Assembly: GCF_016464385.1 (NCBI RefSeq)
Contig: NZ_JADMLH010000004.1
Coordinates: forward strand, 329,099 to 393,098
From: Nucisporomicrobium flavum
GTDB taxonomy: Bacteria > Actinomycetota > Actinomycetes > Mycobacteriales > Micromonosporaceae
Direction of reading: 5' to 3'
Length of the DNA stretch: 64,000 nt
The notes below the pieces were generated by a model, which worked only from the letters and a program-made list of their open reading frames with translations, was not told the DNA's origin and did not search any database. Positions 20,398 to 29,574 of the stretch are shown here, one piece after another. The position numbers and the translations under genes were made by a program. The first letter of the stretch is position 1. Every line of letters begins with the position of its first letter.

Positions 20398-21280
20398 GGG
20401 AGCCTCCCCCGGTCAGGCCGACGTAGGCGTCCTCAAGGCTCGTCGGTTGGAGGGAGAAGGTGCTGGACCGGCTGCGGGCCCAGTCGACCGCCAGGCCGGC
20501 GTCGGCCTTCGCGAGGGTCACGGTGAGCCGGTCGCCCTGGCGGCGGGCAGCCCGCGCCCATCTCGGCAGCGAGTCCTCGCCGGGCGCCGTTATCTCGAGC
20601 TTCATCTCGCTTCCGGCGGCGAGCGTGGTGGGGGAGCCGGCGGCCACCACCCGCCCGTCGTCGAGCACGACGACATGGTCGATGGTGCGCTCGGCCTCGG
20701 AGATGTTGTGGGTGACCAGAACGACCGCGTGGCCGTCTGCCGCGAGTGCGCGGATCCGGGTCCAGAGCAGGCGGCGGCGTACCGGATCGACGTCGTTCGT
20801 GGGCTCGTCGAGCATGACCAGCCGACCGGGTGCGACCGCCGCCATGCCGAAGGCGATCAGCCGGCGAACGCCCCCGGAGAGCCTCTCGGCCGGCGAGTCC
20901 GCCCATTTCTCGATGTCCAGGGCGGCGAGCAGGTCCGCGGTTCTGCGATCTATATCGACGCGGCTACCGCCACGGATGCGGCCGACCATCGCGATCGCCT
21001 GGCGTGGGGTCACGCCGGTGAGCGGCGCCTGCGCCTGCGGTTGGAACGAGCAGACCCGGCGGGCGTACGCGGGGTCCCCGACAGGGTCGCGGCCGAGCAG
21101 CGTGATCCGGCCGGCGGTGGGGCGGATCAGCCCGACCACCTGGCCGAGCAGCGTGGTCTTCCCCGCACCGTTGTGGCCCAGCAGGCCGACCACCTGCCCG
21201 GCGCGGACGTCCAGGTCGATGCCGTCGTTCGCCCGTACGCCGCGACGATAGACCTTGGTCAGCGATTCGATGTGTAGCAC
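20378..21280 (-). CDS. ABC transporter ATP-binding protein
   Basis: A 300-residue nucleotide-binding subunit has Walker A GHNGAGKTT (about 36-44), a Q-loop, signature LSGGVRR, Walker B LVMLDEPTNDVDP and switch VTHNIS. A C-terminal extension of about 90 residues is typical of DrrA-like exporters. GTG 21280 is preferred because GAGG is five bases upstream. It pairs with the overlapping permease. The promoter region carries the palindromes likely bound by the divergent TetR protein, suggesting substrate-inducible export. Confidence 0.9.
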   Translation of the reverse strand: MLHIESLTKVYRRGVRANDGIDLDVRAGQVVGLLGHNGAGKTTLLGQVVGLIRPTAGRITLLGRDPVGDPAYARRVCSFQPQAQAPLTGVTPRQAIAMVGRIRGGSRVDIDRRTADLLAALDIEKWADSPAERLSGGVRRLIAFGMAAVAPGRLVMLDEPTNDVDPVRRRLLWTRIRALAADGHAVVLVTHNISEAERTIDHVVVLDDGRVVAAGSPTTLAAGSEMKLEITAPGEDSLPRWARAARRQGDRLTVTLAKADAGLAVDWARSRSSTFSLQPTSLEDAYVGLTGGGSRAHLAA

Positions 21281-21291
21281 GGCCACCTCAC

Positions 21292-21324
21292 ATACCGATC
21301 GGTATCCAGATACCACTTAGTATC
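21292..21324. promoter_or_regulatory. TetR operators between exporter and regulator genes
   Basis: A perfect 14-bp palindrome ATACCGATCGGTAT (21292-21305) is followed by an imperfect one, GATACCACTTAGTATC (21309-21324). This short divergent spacer is A/T-richer than its surroundings. The sites can control both the ABC operon and the tetR gene. Confidence 0.7.
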
Positions 21325-21362
21325 TAAATACTGTCTCGTATGTCAACCGGTACAGTGATGGC

Positions 21363-21968
21363 ATGACGGAGCGGCTGACCCGTGCGCAGCAGCAGGAGCG
21401 GACCCGGCAGCGGTTGCTGGACAGCGCTGAAGCCTTGTTCGCCGATCGGGGCATCCACCAGACCTCGCTGGACCAGGTCGCCGCGGCGGCCGGGCTGACG
21501 AAGGGCGCGATCTACGCGAACTTCGGCGGCAAGAACGACCTCATCGCGGCCCTGCTGCAACGCAAGCTCGACACCGACGAGCCGGTGCGTCCGCGGGAAT
21601 CCCTGCAGTCGTGGATTCGCGGGCTCGCCGAGGACTACGAGGCCAACGTGCCCAAGCCCGAGGTGCGGCGCTTCGCGATGGCGATCGTCGAATTGTGGCT
21701 GCACGGCATGCGCGAAGAGGCGAACCGCGACGCGTTGCGACGATGGCTCGCCACCGTGCGGAGCTTGCACGCCCGGGACGCCGCGGCGTTCAGCGATCAG
21801 CTGCCGCTGAGCCCGGAGGAGTCCGCGGCGCTGCTGCTGGCCATCGACATCGGCATCGGGCTGCAGTACCTGGTCGATCCGGAGGCCGTCCCCGCGGCCA
21901 CGTACGGGCGCGGCGTCGAGGCGGTGCTGGGCGGGGTCAGGCGGGCGGGAGGATCAGCTCCGCGATGA
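21363..21968 (+). CDS. TetR family transcriptional regulator
   Basis: A 201-residue regulator has an N-terminal HTH (ALFADRGIHQTSLDQVAAAAGLTKGAIYANFGGK, residues about 26-60, described here by its end motifs) and a helical ligand domain. It is divergent from an ABC exporter with two palindromes in the 82-bp spacer, so it most likely represses the exporter and itself. The effector is unknown. Its 3' end overlaps the convergent EEP gene by 32 bp. Confidence 0.9.
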   Translation: MTERLTRAQQQERTRQRLLDSAEALFADRGIHQTSLDQVAAAAGLTKGAIYANFGGKNDLIAALLQRKLDTDEPVRPRESLQSWIRGLAEDYEANVPKPEVRRFAMAIVELWLHGMREEANRDALRRWLATVRSLHARDAAAFSDQLPLSPEESAALLLAIDIGIGLQYLVDPEAVPAATYGRGVEAVLGGVRRAGGSAPR

Positions 21969-22935
21969 CCGCGCGGTGGTCGCTGTCGCGGACCCGGTGC
22001 ACGTCGAGCGTGCTCACGCCGAGGCGGTTGTCGACCATGACGTGGTCGATGGTGACCGGGGGGATGCGGTCGCCGTCGTACGGGCCCCAGGTGCCGATCA
22101 GGCCCTTGCCCGTCGCGTCGGCCGCGTCGCGGTAGCCGCTGCTGATGAGGTCGCGCAGCGGCTGGTGGTCGAGGGTCGCGTTGAAGTCGCCGAGCAGGAC
22201 GCGGGGGAGTTCCTTGGCGTCCGCGCGGGGCTCCGCCTGCAGGTCGGCGCGCCAGCGGTCGAGGACCGAGACCGCGAAGGGGGCGAGCGGGTGGGCCGAT
22301 TCGACCGTGACGCGGCCCGCGCCGGGCGGCTGGATCGTGCCGTACGCCTGGTGGAAGCCGCCGCCGTTGCCGCGGACGCCCGGGTCGGTGAGCGGGAAGC
22401 GGGAGTAGAGGCCGGAGCCGCTCGCGCCGTATTCCGGTCCGAGTGACGAGTACGGCAGGAGCTGCCCGAGCCCCGCGTCGGCGAGCCGTTTCTGCGCGGC
22501 CGGGGTGAACTCCTGGACGGCCAGCACCGCCACGTCGTTGTCCCGCACGAGCTGGACGATCTGGGCCGCGTCGGCGTTGCCGAAGAGCATGTTCGAGGTC
22601 ATCACGTGCAGCTTGACGCCGGTCTGCGGGCCCCGGTCGCCGTCGGCGAACGCCCGCGGCAGCACCGCCGTGGCCAGCAGCGCCAGCGCCACGGTGGCCA
22701 CAGCCGCCGTCAGCCAGCGCCTGGTTGTCAGCGCGGCGACCGCCGGCACGACCGACCACGCCGCCACGTACGGCGTGAACGCGAACAGCTGCACCAGCGG
22801 GCCGCGTTCCCAGCCGCCGAGGCGCAGCACCGCCCACGTCGCGCCGGGCAGCACAAGCAGCCAGAGCAGCACGAGCCAGGCGGCTCGGCGTACCCGGGCG
22901 GGCTTCGCGACGGGCGCGGACGTGGTGATCGTCAT
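21937..22935 (-). CDS. Membrane-anchored endonuclease/exonuclease/phosphatase family protein
   Basis: A 332-residue protein has three N-terminal hydrophobic helices (about 20-40, 47-68, 72-92) and an exported EEP (DNase I-like) domain. Catalytic-type motifs are TSNMLFGN, VQEFTPA, LLGDFNAT, TIDHVMV and DSDHRAV, in the order expected for the fold. Substrates in this family include nucleic acids, phosphoinositides and sphingomyelin, so the specific reaction is not assigned. It is transcribed alone. Confidence 0.88.
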   Translation of the reverse strand: MTITTSAPVAKPARVRRAAWLVLLWLLVLPGATWAVLRLGGWERGPLVQLFAFTPYVAAWSVVPAVAALTTRRWLTAAVATVALALLATAVLPRAFADGDRGPQTGVKLHVMTSNMLFGNADAAQIVQLVRDNDVAVLAVQEFTPAAQKRLADAGLGQLLPYSSLGPEYGASGSGLYSRFPLTDPGVRGNGGGFHQAYGTIQPPGAGRVTVESAHPLAPFAVSVLDRWRADLQAEPRADAKELPRVLLGDFNATLDHQPLRDLISSGYRDAADATGKGLIGTWGPYDGDRIPPVTIDHVMVDNRLGVSTLDVHRVRDSDHRAVIAELILPPA

Positions 22936-23023
22936 GGCGGCGACGGTATCCGGCCGTCGCCAGCGGGGCCGAGCGATCCGGCGTACGTCACATTCGGCCC
23001 GTCCGGAAGGCTCTGACCAGGAT

Positions 23024-24463
23024 CTATGCGTACGGGTTGAAGTTCTGCGCCGCCATCAGGAACCACGACGTGGTGCCGACGTGCTGGCGGTCGAAGTAGC
23101 CGAAGCCGAAGCCGGTCTCGAAGGAGCTGGTCGCCGCGACGATGCCGGAGGCGGCCGGCAGCGGGGTGCCGGTCCACGTGCCGCCCTCGCCGGGGTTGGA
23201 GAGCCGGCCGTCCTGCGGGTCGCTGGTGCGCCCGACGGTCTGTCCGGCGCCGTGGGTCTCCTGGGCGGTCACCATCTCGTGCAGCAGCCCCTTGGCGCGG
23301 GCCGTGTCGCCGCGGTTGTCGCGTTTGAGCAGCGCGAGCGCGGTGTGCCCGTTGCCTTCGAGCCAGACCGCGTCCCGGTTGGTGGGCAGGGCGCTGCCCG
23401 AGACGAGCCCGGTGAGGGTCTTGGCCTGGGTGCTGTACGTCACGCCGGACACTGCCCCGTCGGTGTTCCCCAGGGTCGCGGTGACCCAGTCCACGGCGCC
23501 GTCGTAGCGGTGGTCGCCGACGCCGAGCAGCGCCCACGTCTGCACGTCCTCGGGCACGTTGCTCACGTTGATGACCTCGGGATCCGCGGGGTCGCCGCCG
23601 AGGGTGCCGGTCCAGAAGTGCCCGCCGGAGCGGTTCCACATGGCGCGGACGAAGGTGCCGGCCACGGCCGCCCTGGCCGTCCAGGCACGGTCGCGGGTCA
23701 GCTTGGCCAGGAGCGTGAAGAGGGCGTACGCGTCGATGTTGTGCTCGGTGGAGGCCCACTGCTGGTCGGACTCCCCGTCGGCCTGCAGCCCGCCGTGGTA
23801 GCCGCCGTGGCGGTACGGCGACTGCCGCTCGGCGATCCAGAGCCCGAGCGCGACGGCGCCGTCGAGGTACTTGGCGATCCGGGTGTCGACGAAGAGCTGG
23901 GCGAGCGCCAGCGCCACCCAGGCCATGTCGCCCGTCGAGGAGCCGCCGAAGCCGAACGGCCACAGGAACGCCGCCTTGCCGTCCGCGCGGCGGAGGCCGG
24001 GGAACTCCGGGCCGCCACCGTAGAACTGCATCGGGCCCGCCGCGTACGCCTGCCGCACCCGCCCGTCGGCGTACGTCTCGTCGTTGGCCTGGATCCACAG
24101 CAGGGCGTCGCCGATGAGCCGGGCCCGGCGCACGTTCGCGACCGTCGGGGTGGCGAGGTACGCGAGCGCCGCGAGCGCGTTGTCGTAGACGAACGCGGTC
24201 GTCATCAGCTCGCTCTCGTTGTTGTAGCTCTGCAGCAGCCGCGGCTCGCCGCCCTTGACGTACGCGTCCTGCACGACGTCGAGGTAGTGGTACGCGCGGG
24301 CCACGGGCTCGGCGAGCGCCCGGTCGACGAGGTGCCGGGGCGCGCAGGTGCCGGCGGCCGCGTCCTCGGGCGACGGGAGCGGGCCGGCGGCCCGGGTGGC
24401 CGGGATGGTCTGCCGGCTGCGGCGGCTGAACGGGGCGGACGACGCGGTGAGGTTGGTGGGCAT
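23024..24463 (-). CDS. Six-hairpin glycosidase-like protein
   Basis: A 479-residue protein has repeated aromatic and Gly-rich helical hairpins. Examples are YNNESELMTTAFVYDNALAA, WPFGFGGSSTGDMAWVALAL, ASTEHNIDAYALF and GNGHTALALL, which look like an (alpha/alpha)6 barrel. STEHNID is a motif I associate with uncharacterised bacterial glycosidase-like proteins; the CAZy family is not assigned. The N-terminus has RRSR but no clear signal helix, so the location is uncertain. A LacI-type operator palindrome just upstream supports a carbohydrate role. Confidence 0.6.
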   Translation of the reverse strand: MPTNLTASSAPFSRRSRQTIPATRAAGPLPSPEDAAAGTCAPRHLVDRALAEPVARAYHYLDVVQDAYVKGGEPRLLQSYNNESELMTTAFVYDNALAALAYLATPTVANVRRARLIGDALLWIQANDETYADGRVRQAYAAGPMQFYGGGPEFPGLRRADGKAAFLWPFGFGGSSTGDMAWVALALAQLFVDTRIAKYLDGAVALGLWIAERQSPYRHGGYHGGLQADGESDQQWASTEHNIDAYALFTLLAKLTRDRAWTARAAVAGTFVRAMWNRSGGHFWTGTLGGDPADPEVINVSNVPEDVQTWALLGVGDHRYDGAVDWVTATLGNTDGAVSGVTYSTQAKTLTGLVSGSALPTNRDAVWLEGNGHTALALLKRDNRGDTARAKGLLHEMVTAQETHGAGQTVGRTSDPQDGRLSNPGEGGTWTGTPLPAASGIVAATSSFETGFGFGYFDRQHVGTTSWFLMAAQNFNPYA

Positions 24464-24484
24464 GTCGGGGGTCCCAACGCTGGT

Positions 24485-24496
24485 GAGAGCGCTCTC
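24485..24496 (-). promoter_or_regulatory. LacI-family operator before the glycosidase-like gene
   Basis: GAGAGCGCTCTC is a perfect 12-bp palindrome with the central GCGC of LacI-family sites (compare the CebR site core GAGCGCTC). It lies 22 bp before the ATG at 24463. A possible -35 TTGCCA and -10 TTCAAT, 17 bp apart, lie just upstream on the same strand. Confidence 0.6.
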
Positions 24497-24548
24497 GGGG
24501 AGGCGCTGTGGGTCATTGAAACCCGGTTGACACGGCGTGGCAATAGCA

Positions 24549-24577
24549 GGGCCGCCGACGCTCGGCGACGGCGGCCC
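24549..24577 (-). terminator. Hairpin after the M16 peptidase operon
   Basis: A 9-bp perfect stem, 24549-24557 / 24569-24577, has an inner CCG/CGG pairing and no T tract. It lies 11 bp beyond the second M16 gene. Confidence 0.55.
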
Positions 24578-24588
24578 GACATGCTACG

Positions 24589-25935
24589 TCACACCTCGGC
24601 GTCGACGATCTCCCCGATCGCGCTCACCGTGAGGTCGTCGCGGATCAACGCGCTGTCACCCTCGATCACCAGGGTGAGCCCCTCCGGATGCAGGTACTGC
24701 GCCGCGGCTGCCGACACCTCGTCGACCGTGGCCTCCAGCAGACGCTGCCGCAGCGTGGCGTAGTAGTCGTCCGGCAGGCCGTGCACCACCAGGGTGGCGA
24801 GCGCGGCGGCGATCGAGCCGGGCGTCTGCATGTCGACCGTCAGCGAACCGGCCCGCCACGTCCGGGCGACCTCCAGTTCCGCCTCGGTGACCCCGTACCG
24901 CCGCATCCGGTTGATCTCCCCGACCGTGTCGACCAGCGCCGGGGCGGTCACCGCGGTCTGCACCGACGAGCTCACCCCGAAACGGCCGAACCGGCGCGTC
25001 ATGGCGAAGTCCGCGCGGATGCCGTACGTGTAGCCCTTGACCTCGCGGATGAGGTGGTTGAGCCGGGACGTGAACGCCCCGCCCAGCACGGTCGCCACCA
25101 GCGTGATCGGCACGTAGTCCGGGTGGGCGCGCTCCGGGGCCCGATGCCCGAGCCGCAGCGTCGACTGCACCGAGCGGGGGCGGTCGACCAGCAGAACCCG
25201 GCGGGCCGGAGCGATCGGCACGGGCAGCGGACCCTCGGGCGTCAGCGCCGTGCCCGACGTGCCCGCGAACGCCGCCGCGCCGAGCTCCTTCAGGTCCAGC
25301 TTGTCGAGGTCACCCGCGACCAGCAGTACACCCGGCCGCTTCAGCCACGAGCCGTGGAAGTCGGTGACGTCCTCGACCGTCACGGCCGCCACCGAGGCGG
25401 GATCGCCGTGCAGCGGCCGGCCGACCCGCTCGCCGGCGCCGAACAGATCCAGGCGCAGCGCCGCGTCCGCCCGCGGCCCCGGCTGCGCCCAATCCATCCG
25501 CAGGGCGGTCACCTCGTCGTCGCGGACCCGCGCCACGTCGGCCGGGTCGAGACGCGGCGTGCGCGCCGCCTCCGCCATCAGGGTCACGGCCCGGGACAGC
25601 AGCCCCACGGGTACGGACACCCCGACGCGGAACGAATCCCAGTCCACCGACGTGCTCAGCTCCGCGCCCAGGCCCTCGAGGGCGAGCGCGTACTGCGCGG
25701 AGTCGCGGGTCGTCGTGCCCTCCTCCAGGCACTTGGCGAGCACACCCGCGGTGCCCTCCCGCCCGGGAGCCTCCCGGGCGGCGCCGGCGTCGAGCAGCAG
25801 CGACGCGGTGGCCAGCAGCTGACCGGGCAGGTGCGCGGCCACCACCTCACCGCCGGCGACCGAGACGCGGTGGATCGCGGGGAACGCGTACGGGCGGGCG
25901 TCTCCCGGCTCGGGGCGGGTCGCGACGAGGCTCAT
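24589..25935 (-). CDS. M16 family peptidase-like subunit lacking the zinc motif
   Basis: A 448-residue protein has the two-lobed M16 fold (FGRFGVSSSVQT and REVKGYTYGIRADF in the C-terminal lobe resemble the conserved R/Y region). The HxxEH motif is missing: the matching segment reads GTAGVLAKCLEEGTTTRD. It starts at ATG 25935, overlapping the stop of the catalytic gene as ATGA, so the pair is translationally coupled. Known bacterial and mitochondrial M16B peptidases pair a zinc subunit with a non-catalytic one. Substrate unknown. Confidence 0.9.
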   Translation of the reverse strand: MSLVATRPEPGDARPYAFPAIHRVSVAGGEVVAAHLPGQLLATASLLLDAGAAREAPGREGTAGVLAKCLEEGTTTRDSAQYALALEGLGAELSTSVDWDSFRVGVSVPVGLLSRAVTLMAEAARTPRLDPADVARVRDDEVTALRMDWAQPGPRADAALRLDLFGAGERVGRPLHGDPASVAAVTVEDVTDFHGSWLKRPGVLLVAGDLDKLDLKELGAAAFAGTSGTALTPEGPLPVPIAPARRVLLVDRPRSVQSTLRLGHRAPERAHPDYVPITLVATVLGGAFTSRLNHLIREVKGYTYGIRADFAMTRRFGRFGVSSSVQTAVTAPALVDTVGEINRMRRYGVTEAELEVARTWRAGSLTVDMQTPGSIAAALATLVVHGLPDDYYATLRQRLLEATVDEVSAAAAQYLHPEGLTLVIEGDSALIRDDLTVSAIGEIVDAEV

Positions 25936-27260
25936 GCTTCGGTCCCTTCGGGCGCGGTCTGCTCGGGCTCGTAGATCAGCGTGACCCGGGACTCCGGGGA
26001 GAGGGTACGGGCGGCGTCGGCGATGTCGTCCGCCGTGACCGCCTGCCACTGCGGCAACCGGTACGCCGCCGCGGACGGGTCGCCGAACTGGGTCGCGTAC
26101 CGGCTCAGCGTGTCCGCCCGGCCGCCGACCGTGGACATCTGCCGCCACCACGAGGTCGTCAGCAGGGCCTTGCCGCGTTCCAGCTCCGCCTCGGTGACCG
26201 GCTCGGTGGCCATGGAGTCGACGACCTCGGCGACACCTGCCTCCAGCGTGGCGGCGTCCACCCCGTCCTTCGCGGTCGCGGTGACGATCAGCGGGGCGGG
26301 GGCGTGGGCCAGGTCGACGCCGTACGCGCCGATGTAGTCGGGCTGCGCGATCCGGGCGCCGTCGGCCAGCCGCTGGTACAGGCGGCTGCCGCGGCCGCTG
26401 CCCAGCACGGCGGCGAGCACGGTGATCGCGTCGTACCCGGCGGTGCCGAACGGGTGAGTGCGGTGCGAGAGGTAGACGCGCGGCGCGGGAACGGTCCCGG
26501 TGACCGTCTGGCGGACCGGCTTGGTGGCCGGCCCGGGCAGGTGCCCGTGCGGCCCGGGGGCGACGTCCGGAACCGGCTCGATCGTCCCGAAGTACTTGTC
26601 CGCAAGGGCGAACACCTCCCCGGGCGTGACGTCGCCGGCGACCGTCAGCACGGCGTTGTTCGGCGCGTAGTACCGCGCGTGGAACGCCTGGAACGTCTCC
26701 AGCGACGCCGCGTTCAGGTCCTCCATCGAGCCGATCGTCGCGTGGTGGTACGGATGCCCGGCCGGGTACAGCAGCGGCAACAGGCGCAGCCACGCGTCCC
26801 CGTACGGCACGTTGTCGTACCGCTGGCGCCGCTCGTTCTTGACCACCTCGCGCTGGTTGTCCAGCGTCTCCTGGGTCAGCGCGGGAACCAGGCCGCCCAT
26901 CCGGTCGGCCTCGAGCCAGAGCGCGAGCTCGAGATGCTCCACCGGCAGGGTCTCGAAGTAGTTGGTGCGGTCCGGGTTCGTCGTGGCGTTGAGCGAGCCG
27001 CCGGCGCCCTGGACGTACCGCATGTGCTCGGTCTTGCCGACGTGCAGCGAGCCCTCGAACATCAGGTGCTCGAAGAGGTGCGCGAACCCGGTCTGGCCCT
27101 CCGGCTCGTGCCGGGAACCGACGTCGTACCAGAGGTTCACGCACACCACGGGCGCGCTGTGATCCTCACTGACGATCACGCGCAGGCCGTTGTCCAGGCG
27201 CGTGGTTTCGATGGGCCATGGGTAGCCGGTCTCGGCGACCGGCGCGGGCTGAGCAGACAC
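25932..27260 (-). CDS. M16 family zinc peptidase, catalytic subunit
   Basis: A 442-residue peptidase has the inverted zinc motif HLFEH at residues 61-65 and a third ligand Glu about 78 residues later (E143 in VVKNERRQRYD). The C-terminal half carries the partner lobe. No signal peptide is seen, so it probably acts in the cytoplasm. GTG 27260 has GGGAGG six to eight bases upstream. The next gene encodes its apparent inactive partner, overlapping by four bases. Family members degrade peptides or process precursors. Confidence 0.93.
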   Translation of the reverse strand: MSAQPAPVAETGYPWPIETTRLDNGLRVIVSEDHSAPVVCVNLWYDVGSRHEPEGQTGFAHLFEHLMFEGSLHVGKTEHMRYVQGAGGSLNATTNPDRTNYFETLPVEHLELALWLEADRMGGLVPALTQETLDNQREVVKNERRQRYDNVPYGDAWLRLLPLLYPAGHPYHHATIGSMEDLNAASLETFQAFHARYYAPNNAVLTVAGDVTPGEVFALADKYFGTIEPVPDVAPGPHGHLPGPATKPVRQTVTGTVPAPRVYLSHRTHPFGTAGYDAITVLAAVLGSGRGSRLYQRLADGARIAQPDYIGAYGVDLAHAPAPLIVTATAKDGVDAATLEAGVAEVVDSMATEPVTEAELERGKALLTTSWWRQMSTVGGRADTLSRYATQFGDPSAAAYRLPQWQAVTADDIADAARTLSPESRVTLIYEPEQTAPEGTEA

Positions 27261-27392
27261 GCAACCTCCCTGTATCGGCCTTCAGTATCCCGGTGGAAGC
27301 CCGTCCGGTCCGGTTCCGGTGGGCCAGGATGTCGCAGTCATGATCACAAACCGCGTGGCGGCCGCGCCCGGTGTGGTGCGATGCTGGGCCGC

Positions 27393-27539
27393 GTGCCCGA
27401 CGACCTCCAGGTGAACGAGCGGCTGACCATCCCGGCCGCCGAGCTGTCGTGGCGTTTCTCCCGCTCCGGCGGCCCGGGCGGCAACACCACCGACTCGCGG
27501 GTCCGGCTTTCCGCAAGGGGGACCTCATGGCGGAGGTAG
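27393..27539 (+). pseudogene. arfB: 5' fragment of an arfB (peptidyl-tRNA hydrolase) gene
   Basis: The frame from GTG 27393 reads MPDDLQVNERLTIPAAELSW, RFSRSGGPGG, then NTTDSRVRLS and an unrelated tail ending at 27539. It matches the N-terminus of the complete arfB that follows, base for base in long runs (27423-27512 against 27554-27652). Exactly nine bases coding Gln-Gly-Val are missing, so the catalytic GGQ is lost. Everything after residue 40 is absent here. A matching decayed 3' end lies 5.5 kb downstream (33065-33129). Confidence 0.75.
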
Positions 27540-27949
27540 TGATTCGGCCCGGTCTCGCCATCCCGGAGGCCGAACTGAACTGGCGTTTCTCCCGTTCCAG
27601 CGGGCCGGGTGGTCAGGGTGTCAATACGACCGACTCTCGGGTTGAGTTGTCCTGGAACCTGCTCGCCTCCAGCCTGCTCTCACCCGCGCTGAAGGAGCGG
27701 GCGGTTGAGCGGCTCGGCAGCCGGCTGATCGACGGCGTCATCACCATCACGGCGTCCGAGCACCGCTCCCAGCTCCGCAACCGCGAGGCCGCCGAGGCCC
27801 GCCTCGCCATGCGGGTCGGTGAGGCCATCGCTGCCCCGCCCCGCCAGCGCCGCGCGACAAAACCCACTCGTGGTTCAGTCGAGCGCCGCATCGGTGAGAA
27901 GAAGCGCCGAGCCCAGATCAAACGCAACCGCCGCAGCGACGAAGACTGA
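27527..27949 (+). CDS. arfB: ArfB/YaeJ-type ribosome rescue peptidyl-tRNA hydrolase
   Basis: A 140-residue class I release factor-like protein rescues ribosomes stalled without a stop codon by hydrolysing peptidyl-tRNA. The catalytic motif GPGGQGVNTTDSR is at about residues 23-35. The C-terminus is the usual basic tail (RRIGEKKRRAQIKRNRRSDED) that enters the empty mRNA channel. ATG 27527 starts inside the end of the truncated copy. It seems to be the functional copy, carried at the left end of an inserted segment. Confidence 0.88.
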   Translation: MAEVVIRPGLAIPEAELNWRFSRSSGPGGQGVNTTDSRVELSWNLLASSLLSPALKERAVERLGSRLIDGVITITASEHRSQLRNREAAEARLAMRVGEAIAAPPRQRRATKPTRGSVERRIGEKKRRAQIKRNRRSDED

Positions 27950-28314
27950 AGCAATCTCTTATCCCGATCTTCGGGAGCGTGCAGAAGTATCGCGATACGG
28001 GCGGTGTTTAAGTGCGTTCGGGGTCTTGCGGGGATCAGTCGGAGTGAAGATGGACGGCCTAGGCGACAATAGAAGTCGATGAAGAGGTCGCGTCTGAAGC
28101 TGAGCTGGGTAGATCTGATCTTGTTCAGCGATTCGGCGGTGACGAGATCGTTTTGACGTTGCGCATCCTTTCACCGAGTTTCGCGCCATGCCAGACCTTG
28201 CGGCTTCCCATCCGCTGCGGAGGCCGGACCGCCCATTTGACGGGGTGCACCAGGAGCGGCGCTTGCTGCTCGCAGCGGCGGGGATAAGGCTGCAACCGAT
28301 GCTCGTCCGGCGCG
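27950..28314. other. Gene-free spacer, visibly A/T-richer
   Basis: Between arfB and the 3' end of the regulator gene I find no supported gene on either strand. Base composition from 27950 to about 28180 is clearly richer in A/T than the surrounding chromosome, which fits transferred DNA. Confidence 0.6.
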
Positions 28315-29574
28315 CTACGCGCTGGCGCTGGCCTCGCCCTCGAATGCATCGACTTCTGGCACCCCGGGAAATTTGGCCAGCTTGGCGCGGAGAAGACGGA
28401 GGCGCTCGGAGACCCGCGAGCTTCCGGCCTTCCGCGAGAGGCGAAGCGCTCGCGTAGCCGCTTCCGCCGCGCGCTCGACTTCGTTCGCCTGAAGTAGGGA
28501 CTCGGCAAGCCAGGTCATATAGAGCGCGGTCTCCCGCCCCGTCTCGTCGCTGTACCCGGCGGTCGCCCTCTCCAAGATGGGGACCGCTCGCAGCGGGCGT
28601 CGTAGCTGCGTCCAAACCCGTCCGGCCATGATGTCGATCTCGCCCTCGTCGAGCCAGTAGACCCAGATAGGATCGTCGGCCGGCTGGCGGTGTTCGTACT
28701 GCTCCTCGACTGTGCCGAGGGCGCGTTCGGCGGCGGTCACGTCACCTACCTGGGCCTCGGCCCAGGCCACTCGCTCCGCGAGGAGCGCCTTCGTGGTCGC
28801 GGTAGCCACACTGCGAGCGCCGGCGTAGGCCGACTTCGCGAGCGTCACGGCCTCTCGTGCGTCACCGACGTTCGCGACCTGGTAGGCGAGCGACGAGAGA
28901 TTGTTCGCCGCACCCGCGACGTCTCCGCCCGCGTGAGCTGCCCGCATCCCAGCGAGGTAGTAGCGCTCGGCCTCGGCATGATGACCAGCGTCGCTGGTGA
29001 CCCATCCGGCTACCTGGGCCAACTCGCCGACGGCGACGAGAAGCCGTTTGCCGATCTCCTCGGTGTAGGCGGCATCGCGGAGCAAAGCGGTTGTAGCCGC
29101 TAGCTCAGCGGTGACCATCGCGTGTGTGTCCTGCCCACCGACGTAGTCGTCGAGCTTGCGGAGCCGGTGAACACGCTTCTCGACCTCCTGGACCTGGGCC
29201 ACGCCGATACGGCGGCCTGCCCGAGTGGCGGTCACCTGCGGCGGCTCGGCGATCAACCATTGATGTGCCAGGGTGAGGGCGTTTTCCGCTGTAGGCGTCG
29301 TTGTGAGCACCGCGGCTGCCAGCAGCTCGGAGTCCTTCGGCCGCCACATCCCGTGGTGCAGCTCCCACGGCTCGCCGTTCGCTTCGACCAGCGAGACCAG
29401 TTTCCCGCCTGCTTCGTAGACATCGTCGAGCGCCTGAGCGATGAGAGGCGTGGGCGGACGCTTGTCCGCTTCGACTCGGGACAGATGCCCGGAATCGAGG
29501 TGTGCGCGCCGAGCAGCCTCGCGGAGTGACATGCCACCGCGCAGGCGCCGAGCAGCTTGCCCGAACGTTTCCAC
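28315..29574 (-). CDS. XRE-family regulator with TPR-like C-terminal domain
   Basis: A 419-residue protein has an N-terminal helix-turn-helix (MSLREAARRAHLDSGHLSRVE, beginning near residue 15) and a long helical region of TPR-like repeats (about 150-400, Ala-rich with paired helices). This architecture is frequent in actinomycete regulators next to small biosynthetic or signalling cassettes, where the TPR part may bind a peptide or protein. GTG 29574 has GGAGG eight bases upstream. It is divergent from the 29.9-32.7 kb operon and is its likely regulator. Confidence 0.85.
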   Translation of the reverse strand: METFGQAARRLRGGMSLREAARRAHLDSGHLSRVEADKRPPTPLIAQALDDVYEAGGKLVSLVEANGEPWELHHGMWRPKDSELLAAAVLTTTPTAENALTLAHQWLIAEPPQVTATRAGRRIGVAQVQEVEKRVHRLRKLDDYVGGQDTHAMVTAELAATTALLRDAAYTEEIGKRLLVAVGELAQVAGWVTSDAGHHAEAERYYLAGMRAAHAGGDVAGAANNLSSLAYQVANVGDAREAVTLAKSAYAGARSVATATTKALLAERVAWAEAQVGDVTAAERALGTVEEQYEHRQPADDPIWVYWLDEGEIDIMAGRVWTQLRRPLRAVPILERATAGYSDETGRETALYMTWLAESLLQANEVERAAEAATRALRLSRKAGSSRVSERLRLLRAKLAKFPGVPEVDAFEGEASASA

